A DNA stretch of 64,000 nucleotides from Heliocidaris erythrogramma (lineage: Eukaryota > Echinodermata > Echinoidea > Camarodonta > Echinometridae). The position numbers and the translations under genes were made by a program. The DNA lies in the NCBI GenBank assembly GCA_025617745.1, contig CM046873.1, positions 33,117,101-33,181,100 on the forward strand. The letters run 5' to 3'. Numbering within the stretch: the stretch's first letter is position 1; the number at the start of each line of letters is the position of its first letter. The notes beneath the pieces are model-generated. The model was not told the origin of the DNA and did no database searches. It saw only the letters and a list, made by a program, of their open reading frames with translations. Shown piece by piece: positions 35,211-47,254 of the stretch.

Positions 35211-35281
35211 TGAGGCATTTCATTTCCAAATTGCCATCAAATTGCAATATACTGCATAGGTATTAAATTGTAATTTGCATG
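35211..35281 (+). repeat. Perfect ~71-bp direct repeat, right copy
   Basis: Same sequence as 34834-34904. Too long for a typical target-site duplication. Confidence 0.85.
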
Positions 35282-36394
35282 TGATAGATTTGCATTTTGG
35301 AATAAAGCATCAAGGTGCAAAATAGTTCATATGCTAAAGAATTATGGCTTAAGAGTATCGTCTTTTAGAAGTTGCTGCCGATGTGTAATGATATAGTTAT
35401 TCATTGGCATCTTTTCAGATTTTGCCATGGTTAAGTTGTATCTAAAGTACATAATGTTTTTCTCAATATGGCCGTGAATGTAACACACAAAGGGCAAAGT
35501 GTAGTAGTTTTATATGTTTTAGTAGGTTTGCATGATTCTGCTTATAGTGTACTTTGACCATGTTGGCATACTAATATTTATTTGCTAAATATATTTCTAT
35601 GCTTCACTGGGATGTTAATGTAATTTGTTCATGTATTGCGGGAGGGTTGGCTACACAACATGTGGTACAAGCTGATATTCTTGGGAAAAGTTTATTGCAG
35701 ATGGATGCAGGGGTGTCGATCCGTGTTCACGATTTGGGGGGGGGGGGGGGGCGGGGGATGACGGCGAAGGAAGGAAGCCAGTGGCGTTTCTAGGGATTAT
35801 GGCGCCTGGGGCAAAAAATGAAGTCACGCCACCCCCCCCCCCCTCCCCCGAGTGCCCAAACCTATCTACATTAGCGAGGGAGCAAAGTGACCGAGTGGAA
35901 AATTTTTCAATTTTTAACCCTAAAACACGCAATTTCTTGTGCATTTTACCCAGGAAATTTTGCAATTGACCACCGCAATTGAGCGGTAGAGAAGCTCCAA
36001 GTTTATACATTGATAAACGGTTTTCTATTCTCTCACTTCTACAATCGGGAGGAAAACTAACGAAAACCGTATATAGGTTTGGGAAAGAGTCCAGAAATTC
36101 TGCAAGGCTACCTAAAGTTGAGATTTCTTTCAAAAGTTGAACCTTTGCAAATGCTGTTTTATACACTTTATCCTATATGGGGGCGCAATATTTAGCAGGA
36201 GTCATATGAAACTTACATGATAATAACGAACAAAGCAATTACATCTTTATTTTTTATATTTTTATTTCAAGATCGGACATAATGAGTTTGGATAATTATT
36301 AGTTTTAAGTTAATGTATCATAATTCTTATTTATTTCATCCAAAAATATGGGGGGGGGGGGGGGTTATAAAACAGGCCATTCCCCACCTCAATT

Positions 36395-36425
<31 letters not shown>

Positions 36426-36965
36426 AAATTTATTTATTTATTTTTCTGGGGAGGGGGGATATATACCCCCATCCCCTCCCCGGGATCGACCTCCTGTTAC
36501 AGTATTTCAACCCCTGGGTCATTTCTTCCTATTGGTTTGTACACAGTCAATGCGTCAGTTTACCTACCCACCGCTGTTGTGCGCCCTTCCCCTGGCCGTT
36601 ACAATCGGGAGAGTCTCCTATCTTCTCTTTTTGATCTTTGTTCACAGTGTTGTGAGCGAGATCCGATGTGATTTTCATTGATTCTTTCGGGGTTTTTTTA
36701 ATATTTTTTTTATCGGGTTATATATTAATTATTTATATGAAGATGTATATCTACTACATGTTTATTACTAGATTTCTGCTCCCTCCATCACATTTTCATA
36801 TTTGCCGCAAAGGATCTTTATTTAGAAGGGGGGGGGGGGGGTAATGATAGGCCTAATTATTGACCAGAGTCAACACTTTGTTGTTTTCTTATACTGAAGT
36901 ATTTCTGAAGCATTTTATAAACCCGGTGTCATTTTTTTTAAAGAGAGAGAGAGAGACCAAGAAAA
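35282..36965. other. Non-coding with G/C homopolymers
   Basis: G or C runs at 35736-35751, 35832-35843, 36351-36364 and 36829-36841. Long ORFs here (such as 35651-36166 minus) are low-complexity and spurious. Confidence 0.5.
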
Positions 36966-37218
36966 ATCGAGTTCAGCAAAAATTGATCAAGTTGAGCGAC
37001 AAGAGTCTTTGAATGCGTATTCCTTTATTTTCATACCGCCATCAACGGCCTGAAATAATCGTTCGGATGGCAGTTAATTTGAGACACTGATCTCAACGTA
37101 ACTTTTTTGTTTGTTTTGTTTTGTTGTTTTTTTAGTACACGAAAATGTTCTACATGAAAATTTACATGTTAAACAATAATTGACCCTAGTTTCAACCATT
37201 TTCCTTGCTTTTCTCCCT
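36966..37218 (+). repeat. ~285-bp duplicated block, copy 2
   Basis: Second copy of 34914-35200; the L2-like LINE lies about 20 bp past its right end. Confidence 0.82.
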
Positions 37219-37239
37219 CTATAATTATGTTTGTCTCTT

Positions 37240-39942
37240 ATTAATAATAATAATAGAGTTTTTGTAATGCGCCAACTCCACATGACTAATGTGCTCGAGG
37301 CGCAATGGAGAAGAAAAACTTACAAGTACACAAAAATACACGAAAATGGAACAACAACAACAGTGTGAAAGTAAATCTGCTGGAAAGCCGTTTTGATTAA
37401 ATGAGTTTTGAGGGCATTTTTAAAGCAATCTACGCCCGACATATCCTGTCGCAATTGATCCCTTAGGTAAGGTCCAGCATGTGCAAATGACCGATCCTCC
37501 ATGATTTCTTAGTTTTCGGAACAACAAGCAATTTACAATCGGATATTCTTCAGCGTCTGGGAGGATTATAAGGCATCAACAAATTAATATTATACTCTGG
37601 TGCAGATTCATGCATATACAGTGAAAAATAAATAATACAAATTTAAATACAATGCTGGATTCGACAGGTAACCAGTGTAGTGAAGACAAAACAGGAGTAA
37701 TGTAGTAAGTCTCGTAAGGGTAACAATACGGGCTGCTGAATTTTATAATTTTGGTAGCCATGAAAGTTGAGATTGTTGCAGCTGAAACAAAAGTGCATTA
37801 CTAAAGTCAAGCCGGGATGATATGAGGACATGAACTATTTTTTCTGTGGCCGAGCGGGTAAATGCCAGAGGTAAAAGTGCCAGTGGTAAAAATAACAGAG
37901 GAAAAAATGCCAGAGGTAAAAATGCCAGAGGAAAAAATGCCAGAGGAAAAAATGCCAGAGGTAAAAAATGGCACCGATTAAATTACGTAACTGATACCGG
38001 ACAGATTTACAAACAGCTGGGATCTGAACGGACATGGACATTGTAGATTCAAATAAAACTCCAAGATTTCTACATGATTTAGACGGAGTAATAACAATAT
38101 CAAGGGTGACCTTGTCTAAAAGAGTTTTAGAACCGACAAACAACAGCTCTGATTTATCTTGATTTAATTTCAAGGAATTAGAGCTCATCGATTCTATAAT
38201 ATCCTGAACACAAGCCTCAGGTTTTTGAATGGTATCAATGACATTGGTTTGGTTAGGTAGGAATGACGTAAACACTTAGATATCGTCTGCATAACAGTGG
38301 TAATTAAAAGAATGACATTGTAACATCTGTTTCAGACCACTTAAGTAAATTGAGGAGAGTGTCGGGCCTCCAACAGATCCTTGCGGAACACCACTAAACC
38401 AAAGCAGCAGGATCAGACTTTGAGTTATTGACACAAACAGTTTGAAGCCTTTCAAATAGGTTTGAATTGAACCACTCAAGAGCTTTACCACCAACACCAA
38501 GTGATTCAGAGTATTTAACAGAATTGTATGATTAACATTATCAATAAATCGAGGAGTAACAGAACAGTAATTCTCCCATCATCCATGTCCCTCAGAACAT
38601 CATTTAATTGATAGGTTGACAAGCAATGTCTCTACACTGTGATTCGGCCGATATATAGACTGACGATCGTCCAGAAGATCATTCTCTATAAGATATTCTG
38701 ATAGCCTTGAGAAGAAAATGCGCTCTAGGATCTTGCAAAGAAATGGAAGGTTCGACACAGGCCGGTAATTCTGAAGAGCCTCTGGATCAAGAGATCGCTT
38801 TTTCAATAAGGGATCGATGTATGCTAGCTTCAGTGGACCTGGAACTGATGCCTGTTGAGGACTCAAGTTGACAATTAATGCTGGCTACTAGAAACTGGGG
38901 CACAATATTTTACTAAGTTGGTAGGAATCGGATCTAAGTCACAGCTAACTTTGGTGGCGTATTGCGAAGAGGTCTCTCAGTCTCAGCGGGTGTGGTAGTT
39001 CTAAAAGATATCAAAGATGCAGAAGTTTGCAATGATGACGGATGAATGACATCTGTAGATAGATTACTACAAATGTTATTTATATTTGACTGAAAGAACT
39101 GGATAAAGAGCTGCGCCAAACAATAAGCTGGAAGAGGCGACGACTTCATGCGAATAAGGAGATGATTAGCCACACTGAATAGTCGTTTCGAGTCCGTTCC
39201 ACAGTCTTCTATGAGACTAACATATTAATTACGCTTGGCCTTGCGAACAAGAGAATTTACAGCATTACTTTGATTGCAGTATAGTTGCCGATCAATTTCC
39301 AGCTTGCCTTTAGAATGCCACTTCCGTTCAGCTTGTCGACAACTACGTTTCTCAAGAGCAATTTCATAAGTTGTACCATGAGCTGACAGAGTGATTCCTC
39401 ATGCGGCGTGTCTTAGCAGGTGCAACAGTGTCCAGAATGTTACATATCTGATAGTTGTAGTAGTCAACAGCACTGTCTAAGTCAATGTTCGATGAGAACG
39501 ACATGAATGCATGACGAACATCGGTAGCAAAATAATGCAATCCTGTCTATCACTTTGATATTTCGCACAACCTTATAACTGCTATTCTGATGGAATTTAT
39601 CAAGATGAAGGTTGCAAGTGATGGCAGAATGGTCAGATATGCCAGGTATGAGTTGAACATTGGAATGAAACTGACACTCAAACTTACGTATGAAGTATGA
39701 TTACGTCAAGAATATGTCCCTTATCATGGGTAGGGACACCAATAGCCTGTAACAGACCATGGCTAGAGAGTAATTCGTTGAATTTATTAGTGTTTGAAGA
39801 AGTTAGATTGTCCCGATGAATATTCAAGTCACCCGTTATCAAGAGAGGTCTCGGTCTAAAGATTCTGTCATCAAGCATTAACAAGAATTCATCCAAGAAC
39901 TTAGTGAAAGAAGAGTGAGTCCCAGGCGGCCTGTAGATGACA
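37240..39942 (-). mobile_element. Decayed L2/CR1-like LINE, 5' truncated
   Basis: Minus strand, in order: endonuclease C-terminal half with VIYRPPGTHSSF, LLITGDLNIHRDN and HDKGHILDVII (39942-39690); reverse transcriptase with [20 protein letters not shown] (about 38800), GVPQGSVGGPTLSSIYL (38400) and YHCYADDI (38285); C-terminal LHWLPV and weakly the thumb region (37700-37330). The 3' end has gcgcctcgagcacattag, gcgccaactccac and an (ATT)n tail at 37240-37255, as in L2-group LINEs. Several frame breaks show it is dead. The endonuclease N-terminus is lost at 39942 beside a GC-rich repeat. Confidence 0.85.
37862..37968. repeat. 15-bp minisatellite inside the LINE ORF
   Basis: About seven copies of the word ccagaggtaaaaatg (with gaaaaaatg variants). 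On the LINE strand it reads in frame as repeats of HFYLW / HFFLW. It replaces the segment between QLRNLI and the next conserved region. Confidence 0.88.
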
Positions 39943-40764
39943 CAGGCCCGTAGCCAGAGGGGGTCGGAGGGGTCGGACGACCCCCCCCTCCCCCTTCTTG
40001 GGCTGAGGTCCGATTTTTCATGAAGAAAACACACACACACACACCTTTAATCTTTGTTACCAGAATTACCCACACGCTGTCAGTTGTACAGCATCACTGG
40101 TGTAGTGAGTTGCAGTGTTGCCAACATTTTGGGAAAAGTAATAAGTAGATTTTAAAAAGAGGTGGCCATAGCTCCGGAGCGGCGGAGCGGCAGCGCGGGG
40201 AGAGCACGAGAGGGGGGGGGGGGGTGATCCCCTGTCGTCACGGGGTTCTGGGGGTCCTCCCCCAGGAAAATTTTGAAATTTTGATGCTATTTGGTGCGTT
40301 TTAATAGGGCCATTTTTGAAGAAAAAATTGCCAACACAATAACACCTCTTGGAAATACGTAGAAGTAACCAATTATTGATTAATGAGTACGTAGAACGTA
40401 GTTGACCCTCTGCTAGTGGTCTAGCTGCTACAAGTGAAATTTTTTTGTTTCTGCGACTTCAAAAATGTGTGTTCAAAATCATCATTCACAACCCCTAAAT
40501 TTCCTCTCGGGAGTCCTTAAATTGCAGCAGAAAGCATCTAGATTTTAAAATTTTCCGTGGGGAGCATGCCCCCGGACCCCTCTAGCAGGTCCGTATGATT
40601 ATGACAAAAAGGTCCATTTTTGCCAAAAACGACCCACCCCTTTAGAAACCCTGGCTATATGTGACCCTTAAAGAGATTCATGTTGTTAGAAATGCTCTAA
40701 CTTGAAGAGTTAGACGCTAGCTTGGTAGATGGATTAATTGTTCGTGCAATTTTTGAATTTAGAG
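39943..40764. other. Repeat junction between two LINEs
   Basis: GC-rich repeat with cccgtagccagagggg and C/G homopolymers (39980 and 40203), plus self-complementary gcggagcggcagcgcgg. No gene recognised. Confidence 0.5.
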
Positions 40765-43250
40765 AATAGAAACTCCAAGAAAAAACAGTGTAAAAAGTTG
40801 ATTAAAGAAGATGGCACTGAAATTGTTAACCCAGAACAAATACTGAATATGCAAAAAAATACTATGAAGATTTATATAAATCCAGACTTGATATGAATGT
40901 TAAGGACTCTGTATTTTTAAATAATAATTCCATACCCTTTTTAGGGAGGATGATAAAGTAAAATGTGAAGGTAATCTTTCCATTGGTGAGTGTTATAATG
41001 CATTGAGTAAAATGTCTAAAAATAAAAATCCTGGTAATGATGGCTTTTCATGTGAGTGGTATATAGAATTTTGGAATATCATCGGAGAATTTGTTGCTCA
41101 GGTTTTAAATAAGGGTTTAAGTAGTGGAGAAATGTCAATTTCTCAAAGACAAGCATAACTTTGATCGAGAAAGAGGGTAAAGGCAGATGCAAATTGCAAA
41201 ATTGGAGACCCATTTCTCTACTTAATGTGGACTACAAAATTTCCTCTAAAGCTTTGTCATTTAGACTAGAAAAAATTATTCCAAAGGTAATTCATCCTGA
41301 CCAAAGTGGCTTTGTCAAAGGAAGATATATAGGGGAGTCCGTGAGAACAATAATAGATATTATGGATTATACCAAACTTAAACATTTACCAGGTATTTTA
41401 CTATTTTTAGATTACGAAAAGCTTTTGATTCGCTAGAGTGGAATTTTTTGTTTAAAACATTGTGTCATCTGAATTTTGGATCAAATTTTATTAACTACGT
41501 ATATTAGTACACGTAGTTGTATTATGAATAATGGAAGAACATCGTCATATTTTCCGATTGGGCGAAGAGTGAGACAAGGTGATCCGCTTAGCTCATATTT
41601 ATTCATTTTAACGATTGAGACACTGTCATGTTCTATCCGTGATAACCCTAATATAAAAGGAATATCTTTAAACAATGCTGACCTAAAGATAATTCAATAT
41701 GCGGACGATACGACGTGCGTTTTAGACGGTATAGAATCTGCAGAAAAAACTTCTTGTATTATTAGATAAATTTAGTTAAGTTTCAGGTCTGAAGCTCAAT
41801 GTAAACAAAACCCAGCTTTGTGGCTTGGGTCACAGAGGTTTAATGGTGAGATGCCGTTGGGTATTAAGTGGCCGACGGAGCCAGTAAAAACGTTAGGAGT
41901 TTGTTTATCTTATGATAAACGTGCAGCGAGAAAAATAATTTTGAATACAGAATAAGACAAATAAAAACGATTCTGAATATGTGGAGGTGTAGAAACTTGA
42001 CTCTGGTGGTAAAGTACTTCTGATTAAAACATTTGTTTTATCACAGTTTATTTATTTAGCTTCTGTTATAGAAATACCAGAATATGTTATTCAATGTGTT
42101 GAAAATATAATATTTAACTTTCTTTGGAATGGAGGAAATGGTTTAATCAAAAGAAAAACTATCATAGGTGATTATGAAAGGGAGGCCTTAAAATGGTCGA
42201 CGTAAAATCGATGTTTGCAGCTCAAAAATTAAAGTGGATCAATTTGTATTGTACAACAAGTAACATGTGGAAACATCTATTTGATGAGTTCATTGAACCA
42301 TTCGGAGGTGATTTGGTTTTTTATTGTAATGTACTTTCTAAACAAGTTAATATGTGGAGAAATATACCACGGTTTTATAAAGAAGTATTAAAAATATATT
42401 TTGATTTTATTAATCCTGATAATGTTGAAATTGTTAACCAGTGCATTTGGTACAACCACAATATATTTGCTTCTTGTAAACCACGTTTTTATAAATGTTT
42501 ATATACAAAGGGCATGAATTTAGTTAGTGTTTTGTTTCACACTGAGGTCAGTTATTCCATTTACTGTCTGGATTGAAAGAGGTGTTCCCTCAAAGTATTT
42601 TCTAACATGGAGAAGCATTATCAATGCAATACCTACAAATTGGAAACAAAAGCTTAGGCAAGGTTTTGATAGAATAAAATGTAAATCTAGAGGTTTTATA
42701 CTTTTTGAGACTGGTTCAGAATTATCTTTAGAAAATATGACATCGAGGAAATTTTATCGTATTCTTGTCAAAAGGATCTTAGTTCCTCCAACTTCTCAAA
42801 AAAAAAATTGCCAGGGAATTAAATATCGCAGAGAGTGAATGGAAAAGTACATATTTATTACCTTTTATATCAACTCTTGATATAAAAACAAGAGTATTTC
42901 AATACAAGATTAATATGAATTGTCTGTTGACAAATTATAGACTATATAAGATGAAACTAATTGACTCTGACTTATGCACATTCTGTAAAAAAAGTGTCTG
43001 AAACAATGGAACATATTTTCTTGGAATGTGAGCATACCAGTATTATTTGGTTAAAATTTCAAACTTGGTATAAAGATAATACAAATTTGAATATATGTTT
43101 GAATTATAAGGACATATTACTTGGTACTGACTGGAATCGTCCAAATTTAATATTGAACCTTTGCATTAATTTGGTTAAGATGATTATTTACAATGCACGA
43201 TATAAAAAAACAACCCCTCTTTTAGTTATTTTGAGTATTTAATCAAATTT
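40765..43250 (+). mobile_element. Decayed L1/Tx1-like LINE, 5' truncated
   Basis: Plus strand, in order: KKLIKEDGTEIVNPEQIL (40790), KYYEDLYKS, SKNKNPGNDGF (41013), RPISLLNVDYKISSKALSF (41209), HPDQSGFVKGRYIGES, the motif-A region LDYEKAFDSLEW split by a one-base loss near 41418, RRVRQGDPLSSYLFIL (41566), and YADDT at 41698-41712. The C-terminal domain has LCTFCKK and METMEHIFLECEH-like sequence near 43000. The NKxPGxDG and HPDQSGFVKGRYI motifs are typical of the L1/Tx1 group. Frameshifts and stops are scattered. The endonuclease is absent. Its AT content is higher than that of the adjacent L2-like element. Confidence 0.85.
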
Positions 43251-44744
43251 CATTATTCTTTGGAAAAACAGGTGACGTTCAAAAACAGCGCCATTGAGAA
43301 TTTTTTTAAGAAGTGGCAGATCCTAGATATGAAAACTATTAGGGGTTGAAATATTAAAAAAAAATAGCAATTGGCTCTCATCAAATTATAGTTTTCATTT
43401 TGGCGCGCACACTACGAACGCCGAAAGGACACCGTTAAGAAGACGGGGAGAACCGAGTTGATCATGACAAGAATATAATTTGATGAAAGGTACCACAGAG
43501 AGCCATCAACTAAAAAGTGACGGTGATCAATTCAAAAGTATCCGTGATAAAATTTTAAAAAACAGCAGCGATGAATTAAAAGCAGCCATCAACTCAAGGT
43601 TGTCCTTTCCGCGTTCCATAGTTTTCGAGGTTGAATTGCCCCTTTGGGCCTTTGCCAATCAAAAGCGCAGGGCATGAGTAATCAAAGTGGGGATATCACA
43701 GATAACGCTTCCAGCAATGTGTTTCGTGACCTTTGAACTCTGTTGCGTAGTATGCCTTGCTCCGCGTCTCAAGTTGCTCCTATTTCTGTTATCTATCGGT
43801 CTAAGGAGATGTTTCATTCCGGAAAAGTCTCCCGGATTTCCCCATAAATCAGATGATTGATGGCGAAAGATTTCAAAAGGTACCCGTGAAAGCAGAATGT
43901 TAAACAACAGATGAATGTACATAATTGCACCCACTAAAAAAAATATTAATATACGGTAACACATGTATACATATCATATGACTTGTGTTGACTATTTCTG
44001 TAAAGGAGATAATTGGCAATGCATTGTTCGGAAAACGTAAAATACATACATTTTGAGTACAATTATTGCTTAATCGTTCATTATTATACTCCGAAGTGTT
44101 GGCTCAGGAATGTGTGGGAACAGTCAATTCTACACAGATCGACTTAAATGGGTCCAAGCACACACACACAAGAAGAAAAAAAAATTGTACTTTATTGTTA
44201 GGGGTTCCATGTCTACATGTATATAAAATATTCAAAACTTGTGCTTTAAATCTTGCTTCTATGTTAAAAAATACTAAAGTTTAAAAAACAATATGCCAAA
44301 GCGACTATTTTAGCAGATTAGTCGACGCACCTATAGGCGCGAACGGAACCAAAGTCCAACTAGGGTTCCTTCATACTCTGTTAAAACAGAATGCCAGGAA
44401 TTTTTTTTAAAACCTACTAGATGTAAACAAACTACATGTATTTTCTTTATGTGATCATGAGACGGCAATAGCAAATTTGTGAGAAAGATAACGACTCGTA
44501 GCACCTTTTTTTTAGGCGGAAAGTTAGTTCGACGCCCGGACTGCTTTTCAGTTATTTGGACGCAATAATGCACTGCACTGTATGTAACAGGGGTGGGTAC
44601 GGGTTTCCTCCCTTCCCGCGCGAAGCGCGAAAGGTTTGACGTTTTAGCGATTTTGACAGAAAGGTAACGGCTCGTAGCCCCTTTTTTTAGGCGGAAAGTT
44701 AGAGACAGAGATATATATATATATATATTAAAAAACAATACATA
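43251..44744. other. Non-coding; short direct repeat
   Basis: A ~40-bp segment including ttttttaggcggaaagttag occurs at about 44483-44526 and 44656-44702. No gene recognised. Confidence 0.45.
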
Positions 44745-44826
44745 TATATTGTGAAAGGAAATGAGAGAATAATGGTTGCGTAAGAGCTGTCCTCCCTTTT
44801 TGAAATTTTTGCAAAGGTTGAAAAAA

Positions 44827-44898
44827 CGTCTCCGACGGGAATCGAACCCGGGTCGTTGGCTTAGAAGGCCAATGCCTTAACCACTAGACCACGGAGAC
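44827..44898 (-). tRNA. tRNA-Arg (anticodon UCU)
   Basis: This 72-nt minus-strand gene folds into a cloverleaf: acceptor GTCTCCG/CGGAGAC (7 bp), D-stem GTCT/AGGC, anticodon stem TTGGC/GCCAA with loop CTTCTAA (anticodon TCT at 44865-44863), and T-arm ccggg-TTCGATT-cccgt with one mismatched pair. Discriminator G. The A box (TGGTCTAGTGG) and B box (GGTTCGATTCC) fit RNA polymerase III promoters, and a T6 terminator follows immediately (44821-44826 on the plus strand). It looks transcribable, but sits in a repeat unit, so it could be one of many copies. Confidence 0.85.
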
Positions 44899-45231
44899 TG
44901 GTCAATGGTTTCAGCGACACCAGATTCAATTGACAAGCAGATTAACAAATCTTCAACCTTATCACTTAATTCCTTTGTTGGGGGCAGCTGAGTTTCGAAC
45001 AAAGACAAGCCGCATGCCTCAAGCTGGATCCAAGCGAATCCTTTGAGATACATTTTATACATTAGATTAGAATATAAACAATTGTAAGGAAATAACATAT
45101 ACAACAGCTTTGGCAACTCTCGTGGAAATGATTAGATTAGAATAATTATATTTGATTTGAGTTATGCAACCATTATTCTCTCATTTCCTTTCATATTGTA
45201 TTGTATTCATTTCCACGAGAGTTGCCAATAG

Positions 45232-45470
45232 ACATGATAGACCTGTTTACTAAGTGATTCAAATTTATGGATGTTTCTTTCCTAGGGGCCTAGTAACGAG
45301 GTATTCCATTAACCTGTTATTAATGAATGAACTACAATACTTGGAATCCAGTTTACATACATTACTTGTTGCTATGTCTGACAAGCCTCTGGCAAGCTTT
45401 CAGGTTGTCAAGAACAACCTTTGTTTCAATAGTATGCATACAATTTGAATCACTTAGTAAATAGGTCTAT
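45232..45470. mobile_element. Inverted-repeat element inserted in the tRNA-unit spacer
   Basis: tttactaagtgattcaaat (left) and atttgaatcacttagtaaa (right) are inverted ends. The spacer words ttgccaa and agctgttgtatgttatttcc, contiguous at 46150, are separated here by the insertion. Confidence 0.7.
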
Positions 45471-45685
45471 TGAAAGCTGTTGTATGTTATTTCCTTACAA
45501 TTGTTTTAATAATTCTAATCTAATGTATACATGTATCACAAAGCATTCGCTTGGATCCAGCTTGAGGCATGCGGCTTGTCTTTGTTCGAAACTCACCTGC
45601 CCCCAACAAAGGAAATAAGTGATAAGGTTGAATATTTGTTAATCTGCTGGTCAATTGAATCTGGTGTCGCCGAAATCACTGGCCA

Positions 45686-46028
45686 GTCTCCGTGGTATAG
45701 TGGATAAGGCATTGGCGTTCTAACACTACGAACCGGGTACGATGACAAAGAAAGCGGACAAAATATACAGCTCCTCATTGTACCCTCCACAATTGTTCTG
45801 GTAACAAAAGAACATCCCTTCATTGCTATTGTATAAAATAAGTAGAACAGGTGAATATGCATGTGACACCTGTTCTACATACTTTTACATAATAGCAGTG
45901 GAGGGATGTTCTATTGTCTACCAGAGCAAGTGTGGGAGGTACAATGAGGAGCTGTATATTTTGTCCGCTTCTTTGTTCGCCATGTTCATAGTAAGCCAAC
46001 GACCCGGGTTTGATTCCCGGCGGAGACG
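45686..46028 (+). pseudogene. tRNA-Arg(UCU) copy split in its anticodon loop by a fold-back insertion
   Basis: 5' half 45686-45723 (GTCTCCGTGGTATAGTGG through loop GTTCTAA); 3' half 45995-46028 (GCCAACGACCCGGG through CGGAGACG), followed by T6 at 46029-46034. All stems re-form when the halves are joined, including a perfect T-stem. The interruption lies after the anticodon, at or next to the canonical tRNA intron site, but it is a 271-bp hairpin. It is most likely a dead copy. Confidence 0.8.
45724..45994. mobile_element. 271-bp hairpin MITE inserted in the tRNA anticodon loop
   Basis: Left half aaagcggacaaaatatacag and right half ctgtatattttgtccgcttc, with ctcctcattgtacc / ggtacaatgagg and gaacatccctt / gagggatgttc, form ~125-bp arms. 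TAA borders both ends and may be the target duplication. Confidence 0.78.
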
Positions 46029-46211
46029 TTTTTTCAACCTTTGCAAAATTTCAAAAAGGGAGGACAGCTGTGGGGAACTTTGATTTAAGTTACGCAAGCA
46101 TTATTCTCTCATTTCCTTTCACATTGTATTGTATTCATTTCCACGAGATTTGCCAAAGCTGTTGTATATGTTATTTCCTTACAATTATATATATATATAT
46201 ATAATAATATA

Positions 46212-46421
46212 CAGAGCCCTGGAAAAAAATTATTAGACCAATCTTCTGTAATAAGGGTACTATAATATGCATACAAACTTATAAAAGTGATTTGTCTTTG
46301 TATTTCATTGAATGAATAACAAATTCCAGGAATTGTACCTTGCTTTTATGATAATTTATTTCCTTCTTACCACAAAAATAACACTATCAGTAACCATTGG
46401 TCTAATATTTTTTTCCATGGC

Positions 46422-46425
<4 letters not shown>
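46212..46425. mobile_element. Tc1-like MITE, 214 bp, TA target
   Basis: CAGAGCCCTGGAAAAAAATT (left) and, inverted, CACAGCCATGGAAAAAAATA (ending 46425), both running into ATTAGACCAAT-type sequence, are ends of Tc1-like elements. TA precedes the left end; the right flank has expanded into TG/TA repeats. Confidence 0.78.

Positions 46426-46482
<57 letters not shown>
46426..46482. repeat. (TG)n/(TA)n microsatellite
   Basis: About 25 TA units following tgtgtgtg, next to the right end of the Tc1-like MITE. Confidence 0.95.
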
Positions 46483-46483
<1 letters not shown>

Positions 46484-47254
46484 AATTTAGGATCCCCACA
46501 CTCAAACACAGTACGTGGGACCGCGTGGGACATAGCGTGGGACATCGTCTGCTGTGTACGATTCCAGTTTAATCCTATTCGAAAGACACATGATTTGATT
46601 TTTTAATCAAAACAGATGCTATACTAATATGGCGGTAATACCATGAAATACGTAGTATTACCATGGTATTTTTTTTATAAGGGAAGCCACCAATGCAAAA
46701 TGGCAGCCATCTTGGTACCCTCATTGTCTCGCACAGGTGATATTTAAGAGCAGTTGTAGGTCTTTGTCACTTCTTTGAAGAATTGACAAACCTTTGTCTG
46801 ACCAAGCAACAACTTGTGCATGCCGAATCCTGCTTAACAAAAGAAACTGCTGAACCAAATATCTTGACACAAATACTAAATAGTATATGACAGGATAAAA
46901 GTATTTTCATTTGAATGTACATGACTACAAAAATGGTTTATTATGAGAAAATCCAGTGTCATGCATTCCATAGGTGAATGTCTTGTAACTAGTGTACAGG
47001 TCAGTGAGTATCTCACAAATAGAACTGCTCCGATATTACTTTGTAAAGAAAATGGCAGTCCCCTTGAGATAATAGGCTGCTTTAGATCTGCGACGCTAGT
47101 TCTGCGACGCGCCTATTAGACAAAAAAGGTTGTTCTGTGCATGCGAGAGACATTTCTTCCCAATCGATCTCGCGTCCTCCAATTTTTCACGACGGTTCTG
47201 GCTCATTTTAACGTCCGCTCAAGTATCTCGACGCGAAACTTGATTTGCCATAAA

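Larger units (their letters stand above)
44745..46190. repeat. Palindromic locus of two opposed tRNA-Arg units
   Basis: The left part in minus orientation and right part in plus orientation share: spacer with gcttggatccagcttgaggc and caaattgaatctggtgtcgc-type words, the tRNA, then T6, aggacagct, cattattctctcatttcctt and catttccacgaga. The head-to-head junction is near 45121. Both outer ends run into (TA)n. Confidence 0.8.

Noticed and set aside
35651-36166. 171-codon ORF on the minus strand
   Set aside because: It runs through G/C homopolymers and low-complexity sequence, has no recognisable domain and no splice or codon support.
41161-41769. Separate host genes for the two ORFs with RT motifs
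   Set aside because: They are pieces of one LINE ORF separated by a one-base loss and stops.
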